Source: Tupaia tana
Taxonomy: Eukaryota > Chordata > Mammalia > Scandentia > Tupaiidae
Length of the DNA stretch: 64,000 bases
Direction: 5' to 3'
NCBI GenBank assembly: GCA_026018925.1
Contig: JAKSZU010000012.1
Coordinates: forward strand, 49,457,207 to 49,521,206
A program made the position numbers and the translations under genes. Of the stretch, positions 56,040 through 64,000 are shown piece by piece. The notes beneath the pieces are model-generated. The model was not told the origin of the DNA and did no database searches. It saw only the letters and a list, made by a program, of their open reading frames with translations. Every line of letters begins with the position of its first letter. The stretch's first letter is position 1.

Positions 56040-56300
56040 ATACATGTTTTGTATGCTTTTTGTTATATTAAAATTTCTTAATTGAAATATAATTTATAAA
56101 CAGTGATATTCAAAGTGTCATATAGTTTGAAGACTTTTGTCAAATTTGTATGACCAAGTAACTACCATCAAAATCATAATGTAAGAAAGTTCCACCATCT
56201 AAACAATGCTGCTGAACTTTGTTTTCAATAATCAATATCTAAAAATTTTAAATAAATATTTAATTGACAAATAAAGATTGTATAGAGTATATTCACTGTG
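56040..56300 (-). repeat. Old L1 3' UTR
   Basis: TTAATTGAAATATAATTTAT, GTATGACCAAGTAACTACCA and AATTGACAAATAAAGATTGT are reverse-strand L1 text. Confidence 0.58.
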
Positions 56301-56383
56301 CATAATAATGATTTGATTATATATTAATATACATTGCTTAATGATTATTACAATCAAAGCTGATTCCCAGAACTTATTCATCT

Positions 56384-56654
56384 TTTTTTTTTTTTTCTTT
56401 TTTGGAAAGGTTTTTGCTACAGGGCATATGCGCTTGCCAGAAAGACAGAGGGAGACGGAGAGACAGAGAGCGAGAAATCACCCCCAAGTGGGTATGGCTA
56501 TGCCACAATCCCTTCTCCTCCATTCTCCTCTCGGGATCTTGGGCACGCACGCACACACACCTGGCGTGAGTTTAAGCCACCGGGTCCGGTACTCAAACCT
56601 CGGTCGACCACATGGGACTCCAGTGACATAGCCATTATACCAACTGCTGGTCCC
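56384..56654 (-). repeat. tRNA-derived SINE, long form
   Basis: TTATTCATCTT on both sides; head ends CAACTGCTGGTCCC. Confidence 0.9.
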
Positions 56655-56994
56655 GTATTTATTCATCTTATAATTGAAAGTTTATATCTTTAATCAGCAT
56701 TCTACATTTCCCACACTTTTCCCCAGACTCTGGAAACTGTTCTGCTCTGTTTTTTTTTTTTGTTTTTTTTGTTTTTTTTTTTTGAGTTTGGCTTTTTTAG
56801 ATTCCACATGTACGTGAGATAATACAACATTTATCTTTCTGTGTCTGAGTTATTTCAATTAATGTTCTCTAGATTCATCCACATTGTTACAAATGGCAGG
56901 ATTTCCTTCTTTTTTAAATCATCGAATGATATTCTATTCCATATGTATATATGATATACGTAGCATATGTATATTATATGATATATAATATATA

Positions 56995-57070
56995 TTGGGT
57001 TGTTGACAAAGTCAAGACACATTTTGCATAGAAAACCAAAAAATACATCATGACTTTTCTAACAATCTAA
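56995..57070. mobile_element. Mariner-like MITE, family 2 (76 bp), TA target
   Basis: TTGGGTTGTTGACAAAGTC at left, inverted as GACTTTTCTAACAATCTAA at right, flanked by TA. Confidence 0.65.
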
Positions 57071-57275
57071 TATTATATGGTATACATTTCATATACCATT
57101 TATATTTGTGTAATATCATTCATATATAATATATACCACAATTACCTATCATATTTTGGCTATTGAGAACAATACTGCATTGAACATGGGACTGTATAGA
57201 TATCTCTTTGAGTTATTGGTTTAGTTTCCTTATCCAGAAGAGGGATTGATGGATCATATGGCAGTTCTATGTTTT

Positions 57276-57455
57276 CTTTTTAAGAATTACTTTATTTAAC
57301 TTTATTTATTTTCTTATTTTAATTTGATCTGAGAGGGACAGAGTGAGAGAGAAAGAGAGGGAAAGCGAGAAAGCAAGCTGCAGGTCCAGGACTTGAACCA
57401 TGGTTGGCCACATGGGAGTCCAGCGCTCTTAACTACCATGCCACCTCCCGGGCCC
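57276..57455 (-). repeat. Short-form SINE nested in L1
   Basis: GGYAGTTCTAT on both sides; the L1 text continues across. Head ends CACCTCCCGGGCCC. Confidence 0.82.
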
Positions 57456-57517
57456 TGGTAGTTCTATTTTTAGGGGTTTGAGAAACTTCTAAATTATTTT
57501 CTGTACTAATTCACATT

Positions 57518-57759
57518 TTTTCGTTTGTTTGTTTGTTTTTGTTTTAAGGTGTGTGCGCTTCCCAGAGAGACACAGAGTGAGAAATCACCCCCTGGGAGGA
57601 TGACCATGCCTAATCCCTTCTTCTCCATTTTCTTCTCAAGATTTTGGACATGAATGCGCACACACACTGGGCATGATTTTTAAGCCCCAAGTTTGGGATT
57701 CCAACCACAGTTGACCACATGGCAGTCCAGCGCCTTAAACACTACACCGCCTGCTGGCC
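57518..57759 (-). repeat. tRNA-derived SINE nested in L1
   Basis: Exact TACTAATTCACATT duplication at 57504-57517 and 57760-57773; tail (TTTG)n. Confidence 0.9.
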
Positions 57760-57960
57760 TACTAATTCACATTCTATCCAACAGTTTTCAAGGGTTCCTT
57801 GTTCTCCACACCCTCATCTACAGTTGTTATCTTTTTATCTATTTGATAGTAGTCATCCGAACAGGTGACAGGTGGATTTGATTTGCATTTCCTTGATAGC
57901 AATGTTGATTTCTTTTTCTTTCTTTTTTTTTTTTCATTTGGGGAAATACTCTTAGAAAAA

Positions 57961-58709
57961 TAGAGCATGGTTTGTAACAAGGTCTGTCTGACTGGTCTTC
58001 TGATCTCTTCTATAATTAAGACTTAATTTTCAGAGGATTGATGACAATTGAGTTTATTTTGTAGGATCTGTCTTTAGGCAAATACAGGGAAAAAAAGCCT
58101 CTGCATTTTGCTGTTTTTCTAGGACTTTCAGCTTGAAGTTAACAATATATCAAAAATATATATACCAATACACATATTTGGGGATGGCATTTCTTGAACT
58201 CCTTCATTGGCTAACTTTGTTTAATGAGCCATTCAAGCATAATTGTTAGGAATGAGTAAATTAGGTAAATGTAAATAACACAGTTTATAAGTAAATTTGT
58301 TTCATAGTTTTACAAGTCTTTTGCAGTAACTTGAAATCTTAATTATATTATGTTAAATTAAATGATAAACACTTATAAACTGCCTGAGTCATTTATACAT
58401 ACTTTGTTGTCTTGGTTTTGTATAATATATAGTATAATATATAGAAGTTAAAACATAATTACCTACTAAGTAAACATAAAACATTGTTCTATGAGTAGGT
58501 TCATGTTTCTAGAAGTCATGCAATGTATACTCATAAACGGTTGGTATACTACAGTTCAAAATTGCAGTATTTACTGAGCTGTCACCAGAAATTAAGGTTA
58601 CTAAAAGCTAAAAATTCTACTTAATATATGGTAGTTATAACTAAGAATAATAGGGAAATAACTTATACAAAGAATGTAAGATGTGTTTTTGGTAAATGAA
58701 GCATACATG
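57961..58709. other. Anonymous AT-rich DNA
   Basis: Nothing recognised. Confidence 0.5.
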
Positions 58710-58725
58710 AAAGATATATTTTTAA

Positions 58726-58956
58726 TCGTTATTTATTTTTATTTTTATTTTTTATTTGCTGGAGGATGTATGCACTCATCATAGAGAGAGATATAGAGGG
58801 GAATGATCACATCCCAATCCTTTCTCCGTTCTTCTCTCAACATTTTGGGCATGTGCACACATGCACCCAACATGTTTTTAAAGTTGCCAGGTCCAGGATT
58901 CAAACAGCCATGTGGGATCCAGCCACCCTAACCACCATGCTACCTGACTGAACCAT
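58726..58956 (-). repeat. Old tRNA-derived SINE
   Basis: AAAGATRTATTTTTAA at 58710-58725 and 58957-58972. Confidence 0.82.
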
Positions 58957-58972
58957 AAAGATGTATTTTTAA

Positions 58973-59234
58973 AATTATTTATTTATTTATTTAAATTTGC
59001 TGTAGGGTATGTGCACTTGCTAGAGAGAGACAGAGGCAGAGAGGGGGAAAAGTGAGAAAGCACATCCGCCCCCCCCCCCCCCCCAGGGGATGACCATGAT
59101 CGAATCCCTTCTCTTCCATTTTTCTCTAGGGATTTTTGGGAAGACTTGTATAAGCATCAAGAGCATTGCTCAACCCATGCAGTTGGGCATGTGAGATCCA
59201 GCCACCTTGACCACCACCCCACCTGGCTGGCCTG
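58973..59234 (-). repeat. Old tRNA-derived SINE with C16 tract
   Basis: Shares its left flank with the copy before it, and a third AAGATGTATTTTCAA follows at about 59236. The C-rich centre has expanded to about 16 C (59068-59084). Confidence 0.82.
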
Positions 59235-59383
59235 TAAGATGTATTTTCAAGGGGGAAAGAGAGTAATTTTTGTCCTAAAGGAGAATGCCTGGCTGTTCCA
59301 ATATAAAGAAAAGGAAAAGTGTAGGATATATAATTGAAGGAATATAAAAAGATTGCAGAAGTTTTGTAAAAGGTGAATCTTGT

Positions 59384-59630
59384 GGGGCCATCAAGTGGCA
59401 TGGTGGATGTGGTGCTGGACTCACACATGACCAACCATGGTTTGAGACCCAGACCCAGTGGCTTGAGAATCATGCTGAGTGTGTGAGCATGCATGTCCAA
59501 AATCCTGAGAGGAGAATGGAGGAGAATGGATTGTGGCATGGCCATCCCTACACACCCCCAAGGGGTGATTTCTCACTTTCACTCTCTCTGGCAAGTGAAT
59601 GTGCCCTATGGCAAAAAATTAAAACAAACT
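59384..59630 (+). repeat. tRNA-derived SINE, long form (diverged)
   Basis: Head GGGGCCATCAAGTGGC; tail TATGGCAAAAAATTAAAAC; TGAATCTTG on both sides. Confidence 0.83.
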
Positions 59631-59700
59631 AAAAATCTTATGAATCTTGCAAAAATAATTTTATGTGTAATCAAACTGGCTAAGATTAAAATGGAATTAT

Positions 59701-59870
59701 TGGGACCAGCAGGTGGAGTGGTGGTTTAAGGCCATGGGCTCTCACATGGCTAACTGCAGTTAGTCTCAGGCCCTCTGTATTCATGCTGGGAAAACCCATT
59801 TTGTACATTGTAAAGATGTACAGTAATTAAATTTAAATAAATTAACAAATAGAATTAAATTAAAATAAAG
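59701..59870 (+). repeat. SINE head / L1 3'-end chimera
   Basis: Starts as a SINE head (GGGACCAGCAGGTGGAGTGG to GTCTCAGGCC), then switches at about 59775 to the L1 3'-UTR end (CTGTATTCATGCTGGGAAAA ... AAAGATGTACAGTAATTAAA) with an A-rich tail. Confidence 0.7.
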
Positions 59871-60079
59871 GATACACAAATAAAACTTAACTGGCCAGAA
59901 TAAATTTTTGTACAGAAAAAAGAAAAAGAAATATGTATACATAGTGGAATGGCTCAATCAAGCAAATTAACATGCTTTTAACTCACATAGCAATCTTTTT
60001 TCTTTTCTTTTTCTTTTTTTTTGCTTGTGGTGAGAACACTTAAAATCTACTCTGCTACTAATTTTCTTTTCTTTTCTCT

Positions 60080-60082
<3 letters not shown>

Positions 60083-60126
<44 letters not shown>

Positions 60127-60325
60127 AGGGTGTGTTTGCTCGCTGGAGAGACAGAGACAGAAAATCATCCCTTGTGGGGATGGCCATGCCACAATCCTTT
60201 CTCCTTCATTCTCCTTTTGGAATTTTGGGCACAAATGCACATGCACCCAGCATGGTTCTGAACTGTCTCAACTGCTGTAGACCATATGGGAGTCTAGCAT
60301 GTAACCCTTACACTGTCTGCTAGCA
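60083..60325 (-). repeat. tRNA-derived SINE with ~38-nt T tail
   Basis: Long T run, GCTGTAGGGTGTGTTTGCTC, head ending TGTCTGCTAGC. Confidence 0.82.
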
Positions 60326-60329
60326 ATTT

Positions 60330-60719
60330 TTAAGGATATGCTACAATGTTATAAACTATAGTCACAATTTGTCCAATAGCTCTCTTGAACTTATTTCTCC
60401 TATCTAACTGAAATTTTATATCCTTTGGTCAACACCTCCCTAACAGCCCCACCCCAGTCCTTGACAGCCACTATTCTTCTCTGAGCTCAGCTTTGTTAGA
60501 TTTCATGTATGAATGAGATCATGCAGTATTTGTCTTTCTGTGTCTTGTTTCATGTAATGTAACATTCAGCCACTGATGGGCACATAGGTTGATGCCATAT
60601 CTTGGTTTTATTGAACTAATGAACATGAGAGTAAAGAACAGTATCTATTTGGTAAAATGATTTAATTTTCTATAGTTATATACCCAGTACTGAGCTTGCT
60701 GGATCATTTGGTAGTTTAA
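60330..60719 (-). repeat. Old L1, left part
   Basis: TTGACAGCCACTATTCTTCT, ATGAATGAGATCATGCAGTA and GCTGGATCATTTGGTAGTTT. The text resumes at 61436 after a younger L1 and a SINE. Confidence 0.65.
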
Positions 60720-60721
60720 TT

Positions 60722-60780
60722 TCTTCTTCTTCTTCTCCTCCTCCTCCTCCTCCTCCTCTTCCTCCTCCTCCTCCTTCTTT
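60722..60780. repeat. (CTT)n(CTC)n pyrimidine microsatellite
   Basis: TTC, then CTC triplets; the reverse strand would encode only Arg/Lys repeats. Sits at the A-tail position of the younger L1 end. Confidence 0.9.
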
Positions 60781-61063
60781 TTAAATCACTGTACATCTCT
60801 ACAGCATACAGAATAAATCTTCCCAGCCTGAATACAGTGCATATCAGTCCAGACAAAGATATTACCATACGCATTATCATCAACAGATAATTTTCCATTT
60901 TTGTGTCTGTTAAATGTTTTGCTTTTAAATTTTTTCCCTTGATTCTCTCCCTTCCACCCCTCATGGACCACCCTCCTCCTACACTGTCTCTAGTAGCCAC
61001 AGTTGCTCTCCATACTTTTATACTTTCTAATATTTCAGTTTCTACCATAGAGTACAGACATTT

Positions 61064-61067
61064 GGCA

Positions 61068-61130
<63 letters not shown>
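61064..61130. repeat. (TA)n microsatellite
   Basis: About 33 TA units with one CA; lies between the duplicated ACATTTGG target copies. Confidence 0.9.
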
Positions 61131-61135
<5 letters not shown>

Positions 61136-61382
61136 CTATTTTTTGAGAGATTTTGCCTTAGAATGCATGCACTCACCAGAGAGAAAGGGAGACAAAAAGT
61201 GAGAAATCACCCTCCCAGAGGGGATGGCCATGGCACAATCTTCCCCCTTCATTCTCCTCTTAGGATTTTGGACATGCACTCACACGTGCCCGGTGTGTTT
61301 CAAGCTGCCAGGTCCAGGATTTGAACCACGGTTGACTACATGGGAGTCCAGCGACATAACCATTACACCATCTGCTGGTCCC
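61131..61382 (-). repeat. tRNA-derived SINE nested in a young L1 end
   Basis: ACATTTGGYATATAT occurs before the preceding (TA)n and after the element, marking one insertion whose tail became (TA)n. Confidence 0.88.
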
Positions 61383-61435
61383 AACATTTGGTATATATTA
61401 AGTGGGGACATACAATGCCCCTATTGTTTTTTTTT

Positions 61436-61655
61436 TGTTTGTTTTGTTTTTTTGAGTAATCTTTGTACTGTTTTTTGTAATGGCTGTTCTAATATGTACT
61501 CCCACCAACAATGTGTGAGAATTCTCTTTTTATCAACATCTTTGCCAACAGTTGCTATCATTTGTGTTTTTGATGGTAGCTACTCTAATTGGTGTGAAGA
61601 GTTATCTTATTGTGGTTTAACTTGCATTTCATTGAAAATTGTGTTGAGCATTTTC
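61436..61655 (-). repeat. Old L1, right part
   Basis: ATGTACTCCCACCAACAATG and TCTAATTGGTGTGAAGAGTT continue the L1 seen at 60330-60719. Confidence 0.65.
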
Positions 61656-61867
61656 AACCCAGTGGCTTAAACTCACATGGGGCATGTGTGCGTGCGTGCC
61701 CAAGATCCCAAGAAGAGAATGGAGGAGAAGGGATTGTGGTGTGGCCATCACCCCGGGGGGAGTGATTTCTCACTTTTTGTCTCTCTGTCTCTCTCTGTTT
61801 TTCTGGCAAGCACACACGTCCTATAGCAAAAACCTCTCCAAAAAATAATAATAATAATAATAATAAT
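61656..61867 (+). repeat. tRNA-derived SINE, head missing
   Basis: Begins at CAACCCAGTGGCTTAAACTC, lacking the tRNA part; tail CAAAAACCTCTCC plus (AAT)n. Confidence 0.85.
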
Positions 61868-61887
61868 GAGTAAGTCCTATTGCACAT

Positions 61888-62516
61888 TATGTTAGTGCAT
61901 TTGTGTTTCTAATGAAAAATATCTGAGACTGGGTAATTCATAAAGAAATTAATTTCCTCACAGTTCTGGAGCGTGGAAAGTTCAAGATCAAGGTGCTGGT
62001 AGGTTCAGTTCCTCCCATTCAGTCAGGGCTGCATCTTCTGAATGGGAGGAACACTGTGTCCTTACATGTTGGAAGGTAGAAGGGCAAGCTAGATGAGCAC
62101 TGTGTGAAACCTCTTTTATAAAAGCCTTAGTGCATTCAAGGTAGGTGACCTTTTGACCTAATTACCTATTTGTTCTTTTAATTTTCCTGAGAGTATATAC
62201 ACTAAGAGGTGGGGAGGGAAAGAAAGAGAGAGACAGTGAGAGAGAAAGCATGGCCCCAGGGAATGGCCACATGAAATCCCCTCTCTTCCAGCTCTCCCTC
62301 CGTATGGGATTGTGGGCATATGTGCACATACCCTGCATGTTTTTAAAGGTAAGTCTTGGACTGAAATCATGTTGTCAGCCATGGGAGATCCATTCACCTT
62401 AACCTCCAGGCCACGGGGTACCTCATGCCTGGTCACTTCTTAAAGGGCTTGCCTCTTAATGCTATCACACTGAAAATGCCTGAATTTTAAAAGACACACA
62501 TTCAAACCACAGCATA
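61888..62516 (-). repeat. MaLR-type (MLT1/MST) solo LTR, split by an old SINE
   Basis: GAGACTGGGTAATTCATAAAG, TCACAGTTCTGGAG and CCTCTTTTATAAAAGC match the reverse complement of MaLR LTRs; the remainder resumes at about 62430 and ends near 62516. The SINE at 62165-62422 lies inside. Confidence 0.6.
62165..62422 (-). repeat. Old tRNA-derived SINE inside a MaLR LTR
   Basis: Diverged copy; GA-rich body and CCTTAACCTCCAGGCCACGG head. Confidence 0.7.
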
Positions 62517-63409
62517 TATCCATTCTACAATGAGCATAGAAAACAGCATGTCTGTAAATCAGAATTGCTGTATAAACAGACCACACTTGATGGCATTTGG
62601 GCACTTCTGTTGCAGAGTTCAGTCCAAGCATTAAAAAAAGGACATTTTAGATAAGATACAGTAGGAAGTTTGCATTCTGACCATTTGCAGGAGTTGTTTG
62701 TTTGAACTGACTCTACTAATTTTACAGTCTGTCTTCCCTGCTGTAGTGTACAACCATTGAAATCTCTGCTAAATCTTTTTAAAGCTTATTTTTCATTTTA
62801 GCCTGTCCTCCTAGGGCTTGTCCTTGCATTACTTGTCAGCTAATGATTTGTCAGTTTTCCTTGGGTACCGTTCACTGAGAAGCTTTATGTGTGGTCTGGG
62901 GGGCCATATTCAAAGTTTGGGCAGTTGACAGAATTGCCATGTCCTTTCTTTCTGCTCATACAAGATCTCAAGATGAGCTGGGAATGACTAAAGAACTGAC
63001 TCCTCTGTTTTTTACTGAGCACCTGCATAGCCCTGAATATATACAGTCTTATTGATAACCAGCATTGTTTTAGTGCTTTTAAAAGTCCACAGGGCTATAT
63101 CTTTCTCTAGATATTTCTTTGGAAATGTTGATTGGTTTCTTGCTTTCTCCAAATAGTAGCACAGTCTTCGACATCTGTGATTTGACCTTTTCCTAAGTTT
63201 TCCATGACTTGTTTCTGTGGGGCCGGTGGGCTTCTCTAAGTTCCCCAGGTGATATAACTTCCTCCCGGTCTTAGGACATTTCTTTTAGTCTCTTAATTTT
63301 GACAGAAACACACTTTGTCTACCCTGGTAAACAGATCCAAGTGTTAGCAATAATAAGAAGTAATTGAAATGGTCATACATTACCATTGGAAATGTAAAAT
63401 TGTACATCG

Positions 63410-63410
<1 letters not shown>
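62517..63410. other. Anonymous DNA
   Basis: No gene or repeat recognised. Confidence 0.45.
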
Positions 63411-63448
<38 letters not shown>

Positions 63449-63684
63449 TTTGCCACAGAGTCCATGTGCTCACCAGAGAGAAACAGTGAGAGGGAAAGTA
63501 AGAAACCACCCCTCCCTCAGGAGGCACGGTCATACCACAATCCCTTCTCCTCCATTCTCCTCCTGGGACCCTGGACATACACATGCATGCCTGGAGTGTT
63601 TCAAGCCTCCAGGTCTGGCACTTGAACCACAGTCAGCCATGTGGAAGTCCAGTGCCTTAACTGCTACGCCACCTGCTGGCCCCA
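63411..63684 (-). repeat. tRNA-derived SINE, long form
   Basis: T30 tail, AAGATTTTTTGCCACAGAG, head ending CCACCTGCTGGCCCC. Confidence 0.87.
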
Positions 63685-63712
63685 TGTATGTCATTTTTAA
63701 GAAGTGTTTGGT

Positions 63713-63956
63713 TGGCCAGCAGGTGGCATGGAGGTTAAAGCAGTTAGATCCCATATGGCTGACTCTGAGTCCTGGACCTGGCAGCTTAAAAATCACAGTG
63801 GATGCATGTGCGTGCATGCCCAAAATACTGAAAGGGGAATGGAGAAGAGATTAAAACATGGCCATCTCCCCAGGAGGTGATTTCTCACTTTCCTTCTCTG
63901 TTTCTCTTCAGCAAGTATGCATACTCTATGGCAAAAAAATAAATAAATAAAAAAAT
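63713..63956 (+). repeat. tRNA-derived SINE, long form (diverged)
   Basis: Head TGGCCAGCAGGTGGC; ends TATGGCAAAAAAATAAATAA and runs into TA/CA repeats at the window end. Confidence 0.85.
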
Positions 63957-63964
63957 AAAAAAAA

Positions 63965-63999
<35 letters not shown>

Positions 64000-64000
64000 T
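63957..64000. repeat. (A)n(TA)n(CA)n at window end
   Basis: Tail of the last SINE grading into TA then CA units; cut by the window edge. Confidence 0.9.

Larger units (their letters stand above)
56695..57960 (-). repeat. Old L1 ORF2/3' region with nested insertions
   Basis: AGATTCCACATGTACGTGAG, GATTCATCCACATTGTTACA, TTGATGGATCATATGGCAGT, then (after a short and a long SINE) TTGATTTGCATTTCCTTGAT. A mariner MITE sits at 56995-57070. Confidence 0.68.
60780..61435 (-). repeat. Younger L1 3' end inserted in old L1
   Basis: TACAGCATACAGAATAAATC, ATTATCATCAACAGATAATT, TGGACCACCCTCCTCCTACA, continued after the SINE at 61383-61425. Confidence 0.65.

Noticed and set aside
60716-61048. Arg/Lys-repeat frame on the minus strand
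   Set aside because: Encoded by a CTC/CTT microsatellite and an L1 3' UTR.

Overview
The window looks like nuclear DNA from a placental mammal. It has intronless olfactory-receptor exons, processed pseudogenes of two human-like genes (DDX50 and RPF1), MIR, L1, MaLR and ERV-L remnants, and a very dense tRNA-derived SINE. I list 57 copies of that SINE and see no Alu or B1. Its tRNA head followed by a CT-rich body and A-tail resembles, from memory, the CYN SINEs of colugos (Dermoptera). That lineage call is inference and was not checked.

Genes: two intact olfactory receptor genes of the OR5B type lie on the + strand at 28542-29486 and 50216-51154. A severely truncated third OR5B copy lies between them at 40430-40543 on the same strand. 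The arrangement fits one stretch of a tandem OR5B cluster; in human this cluster is on 11q12. Each coding exon is preceded by a plausible splice acceptor, as expected for OR genes with non-coding upstream exons. The second receptor has an altered DRY motif (DRH).

Broken genes: a DDX50 retrocopy (+ strand, 16282-18780) carries stops and frameshifts and was later split near its 3' end by a young SINE. An RPF1 retrocopy (- strand, 20726-21745) is frameshifted throughout. A class I (gammaretrovirus-like) ERV remnant on the - strand (26451-28236) keeps the end of gag, protease, part of the env surface region and one LTR, but has lost most of pol and the transmembrane part of env. An ERV-L-type pol remnant lies on the - strand at about 12310-14230.

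Layout: 0-12 kb is repeats and anonymous DNA; 12-14 kb ERV-L; 16-19 kb DDX50 pseudogene; 20.6-23 kb RPF1 pseudogene plus an L1 5' region; 23-26 kb L1 3' ends; 26.4-28.3 kb ERV; 28.5-29.5 kb first OR; 32.6-34.9 kb old L1 ORF2; 40.4 kb OR fragment; 50.2-51.2 kb second OR; 51-64 kb nested L1 and SINE copies. The repeats provide a relative clock: SINEs sit inside L1s, inside MaLR LTRs and inside the DDX50 pseudogene, often with exact target-site duplications. I see no CRISPR, operon or functional RNA gene. Coordinates of old repeats are approximate because they were judged by eye.
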